Translations under genes and position numbers: made by a program
Origin: Arabidopsis thaliana
Taxonomy: Eukaryota > Streptophyta > Magnoliopsida > Brassicales > Brassicaceae
DNA: 64,000 nt
Direction: 5' to 3'
Assembly (NCBI RefSeq): GCF_000001735.4
Contig: NC_003074.8
Coordinates: forward strand, 18,917,261-18,981,260
In this document: positions 45,312 to 58,650 of the stretch, in pieces
Layout of the letters: every line of letters begins with the position of its first letter
Position numbering within the stretch: position 1 is the stretch's first letter
The notes under the pieces: generated by a model
The model's input: only the letters and a program-made list of their open reading frames with translations
Databases searched by the model: none
Told to the model about the DNA's origin: nothing

Positions 45312-45358
45312 GAGAAAAAAGGTCTTTTTTTTTTTTTTGTCAAAAGAGAAAAAAGGTC
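45312..45358. repeat. Poly(T) micro-insertion with 13-bp target duplication
   Basis: GAGAAAAAAGGTC is repeated exactly at 45312-45324 and 45346-45358. Between them lie T14 and GTCAAAA. On the minus strand this is TTTTGAC followed by 14 A. Confidence 0.8.
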
Positions 45359-47345
45359 ATTGTCTCGATTGTAATGTATCCATCACAACCCCTTGAATTA
45401 ATTGATTCCCTCTATTAATCTAGTATACTCGAATATTTTGTGGTTTTTTACTTACCTCTAAAACTATATCGATATATAATGAACAACCTAACTATTGTTT
45501 TCAAATTGAGAGCAATAATAATCATTCGATTATTAACTTAAATTATTGGATTTGTAAATTAAATCAAGAACCGGTACGGAAGCGTAGGGCGGCGAGGCAA
45601 TGCTTTTACCCTGTCTCAAACTATTCATTATTCCCATTTTGAATCTTAATACTTTTGAAATGTCTCATTTAACCCCTTCTACATTAGTCAACTCTCTCTA
45701 CTCTTTTGGCAAAATCCTTTTAAACGTCCCCATCTTTTACTTTATTTTTATTTCATGTCCTAACTTTTTTATTTATATGACACCCATACATACTTCTCTA
45801 GATTTCGGATTTATCGGGACATATTTTTTCGTGCCGTTATTCTCAGGCAATTCAAAGGATAATACCTAAAAAAATACTCAGCTAATTATAATGATTAGTT
45901 AAATTAGGATCCATGATGCTCACGGCACGGGCATAGAGGTGTGTTTGTCTGTATATAAATTCTGTAAACATTTAGTAGTACTATTATACAAAAAGATAAT
46001 GCAGTAACATAGGGCACCTCAACAAAATCGTACGTTTGTCTCTCTACAAGAGAGAGTATGTTTACGTGCATTTTTATTTATATATAAAATATTACTGTGA
46101 TATACTACTAGTATATACAGAAATGTGTATATCATAATGTTTTTCGTTTCCTCGGAAACATGGACAAAAGCATCTGCTTTTCAGCTACAAACTTTAAACA
46201 CTTAATTTAAGCCACAGGTGCACCCAAATTAATATTTTTTAAAAGAAGATTATGGGCTAATGGATGATTAATGCCTATAATTTGCAAATCCTCCTTACTT
46301 TAAAGTAAGTAGTTAGATTATTTAATCCACATGTTTATCTATTTGATGAGGATTTTTGAAACCTTGAAGTACCTTACATTTTTTCAGGCATTTTTAGTTT
46401 GCTGATGCTCCTAACTCGTAGACAATAATATATTTGCAGCATTTGTCACAATTAGTCTCATAGTCACTCATATATACACAAAATGAAATAAAAATGAATG
46501 GACCTATGGACTTTTGACAAGGTTTTGTAGTCAGTTCTAGATCATGATTAGGAGGTCTAATTAATAGGTCCCGAAATATATATAGAACTATCTTAGGATA
46601 ATCAAAAATAGTATTCTGATACCGTAATGATATTATTTTTACTCCTTTTTAAGGAAAATTAGTTATTCACATTCCACCATTTATACATATAAAAATTTCA
46701 TATATGTAAGAAAAAAAGAAGAAAGAAAAAAAGCGGGTTTCCCGGAATGAAAAGGACCAAGAGAGAAAAATCCATTTTATGCTAACGTGGCAGCATAATA
46801 ACCGCCCGATTATATATCAACGATAAGAGATGAATTGTTTTCATTTTGTAACAACAAAACATGAGAGAAACAAAATTATATTTTTGCAAAATCTGGAAAA
46901 ACAAAACAAAGAAACAAACAAATGAAGAAGAGATGAGAGGAGACAGAGAATTAAATTAGAGGAGCAGAAGAGAGAGAGAGAGAGATATAGAGATTAATAA
47001 GGTCATGGCGGCGTTGCAGAGCGCAAGAAAGATGATTTAAATCTCTCTTCTTCTTCTTCCTTCTTACATATCTCTGTGTGTTTCTTAAATACTCTCTCTC
47101 TCGTACCGACAAACAAGTTTTGCTTTTTCATCAGAGTCTCAAAAAGCTATTCCAACTTCAATACACTACAAACCCAGAGAATGAATTCAACCTAAAAACC
47201 CTAGAAATCCTCTAAGATCTAGAGTGAGAAAGTTAGAGTGTATAGAACTACAAAACATAGGATCTTTGGTTTTGGGTTTTGTTCCATTTTCTTGATTGGT
47301 TAGTGGGTGAGTGGTGGTTATGGGTGGTGGTTGTTGTCTTGGTGA
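45359..47345 (+). promoter_or_regulatory. STY1 upstream region and leader
   Basis: AT-rich distal part; the last 400 bp are leader-like, with (AG)8 at 46969-46984, CT-rich runs at 47041-47100 and a telo-box AAACCCTA at 47196-47203. GA-rich and telo-box motifs suit a meristem-expressed regulator. The transcription start was not located. Confidence 0.5.
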
Positions 47346-48870
47346 ATGGCGGGGTTTTTCTCGCTAGACGGTGGTGGAGGAGGAGGCGGAGGTGGAGGTA
47401 ACAACCAAGAAGATCACCGGAGCAACACAAATCCTCCTCCGCCTGTATCAGAAGCTTGGCTCTGGTATAGAAACCCTAACGTTAACGCAAACGCAAACAC
47501 AAACGTTAACGCAAACGCTCCTTCTTCGTCAAACGCTGCTTTAGGAACACTTGAGTTATGGCAAAACCACAATCAGCAAGAGATCATGTTTCAGCATCAG
47601 CAACATCAGCAAAGGTTGGATCTTTACTCTTCCGCCGCAGGTTTAGGTGTTGGACCAAGTAATCATAACCAATTCGATATCTCCGGCGAAACTTCAACCG
47701 CCGGCGCCGGAAGAGCTGCGGCGATGATGATGATTCGTAGTGGTGGTAGCGGAGGAGGAAGTGGTGGTGTGAGCTGTCAAGACTGTGGGAATCAAGCGAA
47801 GAAAGATTGTTCTCACATGAGGTGTAGAACTTGTTGTAAAAGCCGTGGCTTCGAGTGTTCTACTCACGTGAGAAGCACGTGGGTCCCTGCTGCTAAACGC
47901 CGTGAGAGACAACAGCAATTAGCTACGGTCCAGCCTCAAACTCAGCTGCCTCGCGGTGAGAGCGTTCCTAAACGCCACCGTGAAAATTTACCGGCAACTT
48001 CATCGTCTCTTGTCTGCACTCGCATACCTTCTCATTCAGGTATATGTCACTGTAATGTGAAATATTTATTTATGTGTATATAAATATATATGTTTATTAT
48101 TATATGGTCGTGAGATAATGAAATGCAAGCAGCATTTTTTATAATTTATATAAGTAACGAATTGGGATCAGCTTCTAGAGTAAAAAAAGAAAAACCCTAT
48201 TTTGATTTATAAGTTTTCCAAAATAAGTTTTGTTTTTTATTTTGTGATTTAATTGTGAAAATACTGTGTTGGAGTAAACACTGACTATTGGAATGACAGG
48301 AACAAGCTGTTCTCACAAATCTTGAAATCTGTGTTCTTTCTCTAATTCTCAGCTCCTTTTTCATAACCTTAATTTTGAAAGAAAAAATGAATATCAATGT
48401 TTTATTCTATTACGTATCTCTTAAACTTTTTTTTCTTACTCTAAATTCTAGGGCTAGAAGTTGGCAATTTCCCGGCGGAGGTGAGTTCATCGGCGGTGTT
48501 TAGGTGCGTGCGTGTGAGCTCAGTAGAAGATGGAGAAGAAGAGTTTGCTTACCAAACAGCTGTAAGCATTGGTGGTCACATTTTCAAAGGCATTTTATAC
48601 GACCTCGGTCCTGGAAGTAGTGGTGGCGGAGGCTACAACGTTGTTGCCGCCGGTGAGAGCTCCTCTGGTGGTGGTGGAGCTCAACAGCTGAATCTCATAA
48701 CAGCTGGCTCTGTAACCGTTGCTACCGCTTCTTCCTCTACTCCAAACCTCGGTGGTATTGGCAGCTCATCAGCCGCGGCAGCCACGTACATTGATCCAGC
48801 CGCTCTTTATCCAACTCCGATCAATACATTCATGGCCGGTACACAATTCTTTCCCAACCCAAGATCATGA
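47346..48870 (+). CDS. STY1: STY1 (STYLISH1), SHI/SRS-family zinc-finger regulator
   Basis: Exons 47346-48039 and 48452-48870 give 370 aa. The RING-like zinc finger starts at C144: [12 protein letters not shown], then [16 protein letters not shown], followed by the basic [13 protein letters not shown]. The SHI-specific IGGH domain lies in exon 2 (around residue 271, [16 protein letters not shown]). Low-complexity parts flank these: a Gly run near the start, an (N-A-N-x) repeat at about 44-60, and Gln- and Gly-rich stretches. Known: it binds DNA and activates auxin-synthesis genes such as YUC4; it shapes style, stigma and leaf. The exon split between the zinc finger and IGGH domain is the SHI-family pattern. 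Recognised as At3g51060. Confidence 0.95.
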
Positions 48871-50313
48871 GGAAAATCTGACATAAAAGCAACATAACTC
48901 TTTTGAATTCTTAGAATAGAATTAGGGTTTATAAACGTTAATTGTCGGATCATATTATATAAAAGAGTATGCAGAAGTGGGGAAGTGAATCTGTTTATGC
49001 TTCCCCTACTTTTAGACACTCAAAGTTGTTGCAAGTTTTAGGGGTTTTTAAATGGAAATTCAATTCAAATAATACCATTGTCTTTTTATATGGTTTTGTG
49101 AGGATATAGTGTTGTGTATCATTTAAATGTTAGGAGCACAATATAGCTCTTGTTGTCTGAATCTTTGTTTCATTAATGTGTCTGTTTCTTGTTTGTGAAA
49201 CACGTAACCTTAGAATCCGGGGAAAATGTTTTTCATCTTTATATAACACCTTTTGTGTCTTCTTTCTTCTATTCAATATAAAGAAGAATTCATTACATTT
49301 GTACCATACATTATAGTACAATTTCATATTTTTCAACCCATTTTATTTTTTATTTTTTTCAACCATGGTTTCCGTTACGACAGAATATGGTCTGCCCATC
49401 CCATGCATTTAATGGTTTCTAAAGTGTATTATTTGTTAGTTACTAGTAATTGATGTATGCCATAATTGACATGTGATAGAATCAGAGAAGATGACTAGAA
49501 GAGCGACATGTATAGATGTGACATGAGGGTGCGTTCTACAATGTACGTTAATCCCAATTAGTTACTTCTCCCGCCGTTGCCCACACCATTAGTTCTTTCA
49601 TTACTAGTTTACTATAATGATTTAGTTAATTTCTACTATCAGGTTTTTGATTTTTCTATTCTTTCACATTGACTAGAAGTCTTGAACAATACTACTAATC
49701 TTTCTCTATTTTAAAATAAGTCTTTTCATGATCTTGAGGGAATGTTTCTGTTTTAAAAAGGGTTTTTAATGATTTAAATGTAACGTTTGTCAAGAAATGA
49801 TCTCATTGTCTCTTTAAAATTACTTAAATAGAAATTTAATATAAAATATAATTTAAAAGTTAACATCCTTTGTAAGAATACAATAGGATATTAAACTTTT
49901 CTTATATGCATGATCAGTGTCAAAACCATGTCTAATTTCAAATGGACGCGATATTATTTTTATTTGTATAACTAAATCAATCATAACTTGTAAGGTAACA
50001 TGGTCGAAGAAAATTAATGATCATAAGGAGTTTACCTTTCATGTAAGCTTACGTATATATAAGGCATCCTTGCATGAGATGTATTTTTACACCCTACACG
50101 ATGATATACACACACATATATATTAATAGATAGAGATTTTGCAGATTCTCATAGTGGATATATCATATATGTGAAACCTATATATATTACATACTAAGAA
50201 ATATATAAATATGGAATGCAATGCCATCAATTTCAGACGAGTATGTTTGGCTACAGAAAGCTATTTACTCCTCCTTCCTCTCTTTTTCATCAATCATTTC
50301 GGTTTTGCTCATT
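48871..50313. other. STY1 3' flank and AT-rich spacer
   Basis: 3' UTR of STY1 to about 49100, then AT-rich sequence. A loosely Stowaway-like block near 49690-49890 has no recognisable ends. Nothing coding. Confidence 0.5.
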
Positions 50314-50365
50314 TAAATACAAACAACCCTTAAACCAAAAAAAAAAAACTAAATACAAACAACCC
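50314..50365. repeat. Poly(A) micro-insertion with 16-bp target duplication
   Basis: TAAATACAAACAACCC is repeated exactly at 50314-50329 and 50350-50365. Between them lie TTAAACC, 12 A and one C. Same class as those at 6.7-15 kb. Confidence 0.78.
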
Positions 50366-51807
50366 CATCTTCGTCTTCTCTTCTTTCATACTCTCACATT
50401 TAATTTTGGTTTAGCTTTCTTAAAGTATGTAATATATCATACAAAAATATGTAATATATGATGTGAAAGAGGATATATAAGAAACAATAATACAATGGGA
50501 AAAACAAAACTGGATCCCTTATACAATTGAGATATATTGCGTGACAACATTACATAATCGGTAAATTTGGTACATTCAAATAGTGCTGCGGTCCAATCGG
50601 CCGACTCGTTCCGACTTTTACTCTCTGCCGTATCCCACAGCTTGTCATATCCCACAAAATTTATTCATTTCTAATCTTTATATGATGTTTCTTACTAGAT
50701 CCACCAGTATAGTGTCGTATCCCTTTTGTTGTGTGTTCTCATATAGTTTCTATGTAAATTTGATGTCTCTTATTTGGATAATTTAATATTCTGAGAAGAA
50801 AGCCAAAAGAGATAAAATCATAAAAATGCTGGCTAAAATTTCCAAGACTAAAAATCTAAAATTTGTCATTGTCCGACATTTATAAATCCAAAGCTTCAGG
50901 TTCCACTCAAAGAAAATAATTATACTATTTGGATGTCTTTTGGACCTTTTGGTGCATTGATGACAATAAGCAAATAATACTATACACATTTTGCAAATTT
51001 GCAGGATGAATGTTACAACTGGATATATAGTAGACCAATAAAGAGAAGACATGTGTGATGTTTATACCAATGATTGACATTTGAGTTATGTGAGTTTTAA
51101 TTAGGGAAAGAACTGAACCAAACGTAGGAGAAACTGATCTTCATACTAATGCTCACACTACACATTTTATTAGTATCTCAAAAGTAAAAAGCAACTTTAA
51201 AATAAAACATATAGTTTTGTGAAAGATGCAAAAATTGAGAAGGTACTAAACTATTATTACTTATATTAGTGAATCAAAACTTTTTCTTAATCCATTTGGA
51301 GTTGTTTAGTTCAAATGAACGGAACATATGTAATCCAATACAAACACAAATATAAAAAAATACAAGAGAACAAACAGAGAATTCCAGTCAAACATGTTTT
51401 TATAAATAATACCATAACAACCAAAAAATACACTCAAATTGAAATCAACATACTTAATCAATCAAAATTCAAATTAAACAGTCTTCGAATACATTATACC
51501 AAAAAAGCACAAGCTTGCCATGTTTAATATATCCTTGACTAGGCGTTACAAGTTAACATTGGATTACATGGCACTAATTTTTCATGGACAACAAAATATG
51601 AAACACAGAGACCATAACTAAATTTAGAGACACGAAATTGAAAGTCCCATATCCGACTCTATAGGATCTTTGATCCAGTCTTGTCTCTTCACAACCTCTC
51701 TTTCTCTTCTTTTTCTTCTATTTTTACTTCCTTCAACTCCCATTTTACTCCTTCATTTTTCTTCTTCTTCTTTCTCCATAACTAGTACTATACGCAAGAC
51801 CGTAAAG
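50366..51807. other. Spacer and PMT27 promoter
   Basis: AT-rich and without a gene. The 120 bp before the ATG at 51808 are CTT/TCT-rich leader sequence in which the reading frame happens to be open without an ATG. Confidence 0.5.
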
Positions 51808-54800
51808 ATGGCCTTCGGGAGGGGACGTGGCAACAAACGCACTTCGACGTCGTCCTATGCGTCGACCATTACAATGGTCATCTTTGTGGCTCTGTGTGTC
51901 TTCGGGGTGTGGATGCTTTCTTCCAATTCCGTTATTCCACCGCAGATCACACAAGGCTCCACTCGAGCGGCTGTCGCAGAGACAGAGAGGAGTGATGTGT
52001 CTGCCTCTTCAAACGGTAATGATGAGCCCGAACCCACGAAACAAGAGTCTGATGAGCAACAGGCATTTGAAGACAATCCGGGAAAGCTTCCAGACGATGC
52101 CGTAAAGTCTGAAGACGAGCAACGGAAGTCAGCGAAAGAGAAGAGTGAAACGACGAGCTCAAAGACTCAAACACAAGAGACCCAACAAAACAACGATGAC
52201 AAAATTTCCGAGGAAAAAGAGAAAGATAACGGCAAGGAGAACCAGACGGTGCAAGAGAGTGAGGAGGGTCAGATGAAAAAAGTCGTCAAGGAGTTTGAAA
52301 AGGAACAGAAACAACAGCGGGACGAGGACGCTGGGACTCAGCCCAAAGGGACTCAAGGGCAAGAGCAGGGACAAGGGAAGGAACAGCCGGATGTGGAACA
52401 AGGAAATAAACAAGGGCAAGAACAGGATTCGAATACGGATGTGACATTCACAGATGCGACCAAACAAGAACAACCTATGGAAACGGGGCAGGGGGAAACA
52501 TCAGAGACCTCAAAGAATGAAGAAAACGGACAACCAGAGGAACAAAACTCAGGGAATGAGGAAACCGGACAACAAAACGAGGAGAAGACAACAGCTAGTG
52601 AAGAAAACGGGAAGGGAGAGAAGAGCATGAAAGATGAGAATGGCCAACAGGAAGAACATACCACAGCAGAGGAAGAAAGCGGAAACAAAGAAGAAGAGAG
52701 CACATCAAAGGACGAAAACATGGAGCAACAAGAAGAGCGGAAGGATGAGAAAAAACACGAACAGGGTTCAGAAGCCAGTGGTTTTGGCTCTGGAATACCG
52801 AAAGAATCTGCAGAATCACAGAAGTCATGGAAGAGTCAGGCAACAGAATCTAAGGACGAGAAACAAAGACAGACATCTGAATCAAACACCGTAGAGAGGA
52901 TTATGGATGGAAATGCATGGGTGCTGTGCAATGCAACTGCAGGAACTGACTATATACCATGCCTAGACAACGAAGAAGCTATAATGAAACTAAGGAGTAG
53001 AAGACATTTTGAGCACAGAGAGAGACATTGCCCAGAAGACCCACCAACGTGTCTCGTCCCCCTCCCAGAAGGTTATAAGGAGGCCATCAAGTGGCCTGAA
53101 AGCAGAGATAAGGTAAAAATTTCTATAAAAAAAAAAAAAAATTTCCTTGAGGTGATATAATGTAAAATTGGATAGAAGTTAACTCACATGTGATCTAGTA
53201 GATATGGTACCACAATGTCCCACACACAAAGCTAGCTGAGGTAAAAGGACATCAGAACTGGGTGAAGGTCACTGGCGAGTTCTTGACGTTTCCTGGTGGT
53301 GGAACACAGTTCATCCATGGAGCTCTTCATTATATCGATTTTCTTCAGCAGGTGAACACTCATTTCTTGATTTCAGTATAGTGTTAAAACTGCAACAAGT
53401 AAAAGATAGAAATTTTATGCAGAATATAATGGTTCCTTTTTTCTACTATGGCAGTCTTTGAAAAACATTGCGTGGGGTAAACGTACTCGGGTCATATTGG
53501 ATGTTGGATGTGGAGTGGCGAGCTTTGGCGGTTTCCTCTTTGAAAGAGATGTTATAGCAATGTCTCTTGCACCAAAAGATGAACACGAGGCTCAAGTCCA
53601 GTTTGCTCTTGAAAGAAAGATTCCAGCCATCTCAGCAGTTATGGGCTCTAAGCGACTGCCATTCCCGAGCAGAGTGTTTGATCTTATCCACTGTGCACGT
53701 TGTAGAGTCCCATGGCATAATGAGGGTGGTATGCTTCTTCTGGAACTTAATCGGATGCTTAGGCCTGGAGGTTATTTTGTCTGGTCAGCAACACCAGTCT
53801 ACCAGAAGCTTGAAGAAGATGTTCAAATCTGGAAAGGTAATGACTAAAGTAAAATGCTTGAACTTAACTAGAGTTCCTCCTTCTTTTGTTTGTTTCACTG
53901 AACCTGAGATGTTTTGAGTGATGTAGAAATGTCCGCGTTGACAAAATCCTTGTGCTGGGAACTTGTGACAATCAACAAGGATAAACTCAATGGTATTGGT
54001 GCTGCAATCTACCAGAAACCTGCCACCAATGAATGTTACGAGAAAAGAAAGCACAACAAGCCTCCACTGTGCAAAAACAACGACGATGCAAATGCAGCCT
54101 GGTATGATTGTTTCCACAATTTGCATAGGGAATGAATAACCATAAGGTTTTAACAGAACAAAGAAAGTCAAAACTTGAATGGAAATTTCAGGTATGTACC
54201 CCTACAAGCATGTATGCATAAAGTTCCTACCAATGTGGTCGAGAGAGGAAGCAAGTGGCCCGTGAATTGGCCCCGTCGGCTTCAAACACCGCCTTACTGG
54301 TTAAACAGCTCTCAAATGGGGATATATGGGAAACCAGCTCCTCGAGATTTCACTACAGATTATGAACACTGGAAACATGTTGTAAGCAAAGTATACATGA
54401 ATGAAATAGGAATCAGCTGGTCAAATGTGAGGAATGTAATGGACATGCGAGCTGTCTACGGAGGGTGAGCATCAACGAAAACAAATCAAACTAAAATCTC
54501 ACTTACCAAAACTAAACCTTTTTTTACTAACTACGTAAAAATGCAGGTTTGCAGCAGCTCTGAAGGACCTACAGGTGTGGGTAATGAATGTAGTAAACAT
54601 AAATTCACCAGATACACTACCGATAATCTACGAGAGAGGCCTATTCGGAATATATCATGACTGGTGTGAATCATTTAGCACATACCCTCGAAGCTATGAT
54701 CTCTTACATGCAGATCATCTTTTCTCAAAGTTGAGAACAAGGTATAAGCGTAACTCATAATATCCACACCTTTTGGTAACGTTTCATCAACAATAAGTCT

Positions 54801-55031
54801 CTTGTTTTGTTTTGTTTTGAAAGGTGCAATCTTGTTCCAGTAATGGCAGAAGTGGATAGAATAGTAAGACCAGGAGGTAAACTAATAGTTCGTGACGAAT
54901 CAAATGTGATAAGAGAAGTTGAGAACATGTTGAAGTCACTGCACTGGGATGTTCACTTAACTTTCTCCAAACACCAAGAAGGAATCTTAAGTGCACAAAA
55001 AGGATTCTGGAGACCAGAAACTTCTCAATGA
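51808..55031 (+). CDS. PMT27: Probable Golgi methyltransferase PMT27 (QUA2/DUF248 family)
   Basis: Exons 51808-53112, 53202-53351, 53455-53836, 53927-54101, 54192-54464, 54547-54741 and 54824-55031 join in phase to 895 aa. Topology is type II: a short basic N-terminus, a membrane anchor at about 21-40, then a lumenal part. Residues about 47-361 are a long acidic linker of Glu, Gln, Lys, Ser and Thr, unusually long for the family. The catalytic domain starts near 362 ([20 protein letters not shown]). It has the SAM site [16 protein letters not shown] at about 498-513, then [13 protein letters not shown] and [11 protein letters not shown]. Family members are thought to methylate homogalacturonan or related wall polysaccharides in the Golgi. 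The specific substrate of this one is unknown to me. Recognised as At3g51070. Confidence 0.94.
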
Positions 55032-56378
55032 AAGACGCTCTGAGAATCTGCATTTGAAAGTAGCAGAAGCATCATTATAATACAACACACTACTCATATC
55101 TATAATCCCCAAAAGAATTTGTCAGTATAAGAAATAGCTTTAGTCTTCTTAAACTATATAGACTAATTAGAACATTTTTGTTTTCCTTACTTCATATTGC
55201 TTTTTTTAACATGGTTATGATATTCTCTTGTAAGGCTATGAATCATTTCACTGGGAAAAGTAAGGCACACCAATAAATGAAATTTTGTTCCAACAAGTAG
55301 AAACATAGCAGTAATGAAGAAGAGATTATGATGCTTTAGCGATACCACAAGCCAAATTCACCATAAGCTATTGACAGGTAGCGAAAAGTCAAATTACAAA
55401 AGGAATAAAGTAGACATGAAATGAAACCAACAATCTTAAGCCCACATATGAATTCAAAAGAGAGGTTAAGAAAGAAGAGAATCTGACATCATGGGCAGAG
55501 TAGGAGCTGAAGAAGATGGGTTTCTGCAAATTTGAAGCTTTTAATCGCATATCGCTGAGTAATCATCACAAACAGTTTTGAATTGAAGAAGACGGGAGGA
55601 GAAAAGCCATTGTTAATGAGATACCCAAATCGTAAAATTTCAGAAAGCCCAGCCCAACATAGCCCAATACAGCCCAAATATGTATGTGATTGGGTAACGA
55701 AAACGAGACCGTTCTTTTTTCAGTCATCTCTCGTTTCACAGTAGCGCGTATGTACGCTTTGAATTTACAAAAAGTAGACATTTTTATGAATTTTTGCCGG
55801 TTGAGTAAAAAGGTAAAAAAAAATAGTTCCCACCAAAGCAAAATATTTCAATTTTTATCTTTTTTTTTTGGTTCTTGGGAAAATAAGAGATTGAGAAAGA
55901 ATAAAGAAGAGAAACTCACAACTTTTTTAGTTTTAGGAGAAGAGGGCTTTGGTCTGGAGTCACTATCATATTCAATGCTTTACCAAACTCACCTCTTCTT
56001 CTAAATTCTCACCACTCTTCTTCTTCTTCTCATTCACCGACATATCTCCTCTCTTCACTCTCTGTCTCTTCTCATCTCAGGTAATTCCAATTTTAGTTTT
56101 TTTTGAAGGTTACTTACTCGTCACATTGTTTGAAAAAGATTGAATTTTTATCTGTGGCTTAGTCAAATCATGGTTCGTTTCACCAAGTTGTGGTTCTGGG
56201 TTTTCGTGATTTTTCTTTTGGGTTTTTCTGTTTGAATTTGGAAAAATAAAGGAACGTTTTTTTTTTCGGGGGGAGTTTTTTTTTTAAAGATAATTTTTGG
56301 AGAGTTTTTGATAATTCTGAGGAAGCCAAAAGAAAAGAAGAAAACCTAATTTGTGTTGGTGGGGTTTGATAGGAAATA
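55032..56378. promoter_or_regulatory. PMT27 3' flank and GATA6 promoter with leader intron
   Basis: Several GCCCA motifs at 55647-55678 (AGCCCAGCCCAA and following) precede the GATA6 leader. A leader intron from about 56081 (CTCAG/GTAATT) to about 56372 (TTTGATAG/GAAATA) is plausible. No separate gene was seen at 55200-55640. Confidence 0.45.
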
Positions 56379-57408
56379 ATGGAGAGTGTTGAATTGACGT
56401 TGAAGAACAGTAACATGAAAGACAAAACCCTAACCGGCGGCGCTCAAAATGGCGATGATTTCTCCGTCGACGACTTGCTTGACTTCTCAAAAGAAGAAGA
56501 AGACGACGACGTTTTGGTTGAGGATGAGGCTGAATTGAAAGTACAACGAAAAAGAGGAGTCTCTGACGAAAATACCCTTCACCGGAGCAACGATTTCTCC
56601 ACCGCTGATTTCCACACTAGCGGGCTTTCCGTTCCGGTATGAATTTGTGTTTTCATTTTCGCAAAATTTATAAAAATTATCAGTCATTGCATTGTTAATT
56701 TCTTGCTTTTCATGTTTTGATTGTTAGATGGATGATATAGCGGAACTTGAATGGTTATCAAATTTCGTAGATGATTCTTCTTTCACGCCGTATTCTGCTC
56801 CGACGAATAAACCGGTTTGGTTAACCGGAAATCGGAGACATCTTGTACAACCGGTTAAAGAGGAGACCTGCTTCAAATCCCAACATCCGGCCGTCAAAAC
56901 CAGACCCAAACGAGCCAGAACCGGAGTCAGAGTCTGGTCTCATGGTTCGCAGTCGTTAACCGACTCATCTTCAAGCTCTACAACATCTTCGTCGTCCTCT
57001 CCTCGTCCTTCAAGCCCTCTATGGCTCGCCAGCGGTCAGTTTCTTGATGAGCCAATGACTAAAACACAAAAGAAGAAGAAAGTTTGGAAAAACGCTGGTC
57101 AGACGCAAACGCAAACGCAGACGCAGACGCGGCAGTGTGGTCATTGTGGAGTTCAGAAAACGCCGCAGTGGAGAGCAGGACCATTAGGAGCGAAGACGTT
57201 GTGTAATGCGTGTGGTGTGCGTTACAAATCGGGTCGGTTACTACCCGAATATAGACCCGCTTGTAGCCCAACATTTTCGAGTGAGCTTCACTCAAACCAC
57301 CACAGTAAAGTCATTGAGATGCGTAGGAAGAAAGAGACTTCTGACGGTGCTGAAGAAACCGGTTTGAACCAGCCGGTTCAGACGGTTCAGGTTGTCTCGA
57401 GTTTTTGA
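56379..57408 (+). CDS. GATA6: GATA transcription factor 6
   Basis: Exons 56379-56636 and 56728-57408 give 312 aa. The single plant-type GATA finger has C-x2-C-x18-C-x2-C (C223, C226, C245, C248): [20 protein letters not shown], then [21 protein letters not shown] basic tail follows. The N-terminal half is acidic ([14 protein letters not shown]) with the [10 protein letters not shown] motif of subfamily A GATA factors. A basic stretch KTRPKRART near residue 180 is a likely nuclear signal. The tract QTQTQTQTR just before the finger is a small trinucleotide-like repeat. Recognised as At3g51080; binds WGATAR sites. Confidence 0.95.
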
Positions 57409-58494
57409 AGAAATTGTGGAAGGTTTTTAAAGGAGCAGAATTAGGATCCGACCCGGTTCAGATTTATCACCAGTTAGTATGTTAACGGGTTATGTATGTT
57501 TTAAATTACAAATTTGATTTTTTGTTTGTTAGTCGTAGTAGGTTTTTAGATTTAGTAACTGGTTAAAACTTTTAAAACTCTTACTATTATATTTGTTTTG
57601 TTTCGCATTAATTTTCAGAATTCTTTTTTTCTTAACCTCCTCTAACGTTATATTTACGTTATAATATATAGTTTTTATATTAATTGATAGAGATGGTTCA
57701 TTTTCTAGTTAGAATGTATGCTCAATAATTATTGGTAGACTGATAGTTATCAAGTGTATAAAATATGAGATCAATTTATACCAAATTAGGAGTAGGCTTT
57801 ATTTCAGGGTTAGTAACTCCAATTTTTTGTTGTTACTTATTTATATCCATCACATTTTCTCTTGTATTTCTAAAATTGACATAATATAACTGAAAAAAAA
57901 AACAAATTTCACAAATAAAAATATATACAATAACTGAAAAAAGAAAAATAAACGTACTGGGCACACTCTCTTATTGACTAATTTATTACTCTGCGTATTT
58001 TTGGAGATTGAATACGACCTTAGTTGACGTGATAATATTATCCATTTTTGCAATGTGATAATATTCGTTGACCATATCTTTGAGATTATCACGAATTACC
58101 AATTTACCTTGGGACTTTATTCCTCGTATGGTTTTAGTTGAGTTGACTATTAATAATAGCTTTTAGTACGTGTTTCGTAAATGCTGCATAATATGTAACT
58201 AACTAAACAATTCGAATATATATATACTAGTTTTAACATTCGTCTCACACGCTTAGCTTTCTCCTTCACAACGATGAAAACGTCTCCTGATTTCAAAAGT
58301 GAGATCATACTCTTTTTTAATTTGCTAATTTTTTAATAACAAATCATATGTTTTTCTTTTGGCTATATTTAAGGGAAAATTACACAAGAAGCATAAACAT
58401 TAAAAGTTTGAGAAATTACTATTTCTACGTTGAAGGTATACATTTTGGTTTTTACTTTATATATACACATTACATTTTTGACCATTCGGATTGT
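57409..58494. other. GATA6 3' flank and spacer
   Basis: 57409 to about 57815 is the source of the duplicate described at 58495. The remainder is AT-rich. A near-direct repeat of ATAACTGAAAAAA (57888 and 57931) has no insertion signature between copies. Confidence 0.55.
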
Positions 58495-58650
58495 AGACGT
58501 TGTGCAATGCGTGGTAGAGTTTCGAGTGGGCTCCATTCTAATCACCACTGTTAAATTCATTGAGATGTGTACAACGGAATTAAGAAGATGTTCGACAAGG
58601 CTGATAAACTTGATTTAAACCCGCTGGTTCAGGTTGTGCCGAGTTTTTGA
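58495..58650 (+). pseudogene. Broken copy of the GATA6 3' coding end
   Basis: AGACGTTGTGCAATGCGTGG matches GATA6 at 57194 (AGACGTTGTGTAATGCGTGT). About 65 bp are then missing, and the match resumes at TTTCGAGTGGGCTCC versus TTTTCGAGTGAGCTTC. It runs through CATTGAGATG and GGTTCAGGTTGT to GAGTTTTTGA, the GATA6 stop. The similarity continues into the 3' flank to about 59170 (TTGGTAGACTGATAG, AGGGTTA blocks). The reading frame is not kept. It is a partial tandem duplication, not a gene. Confidence 0.85.

Noticed and set aside
53113-53150. AAAATTTC repeated around an A tract in PMT27 intron 1
   Set aside because: 8-bp repeat made only of A/T/C near an A run; slippage explains it.
57888-57944. 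Direct repeat of ATAACTGAAAAAA
   Set aside because: Spacer between copies is ordinary sequence with no A tail at the junction.
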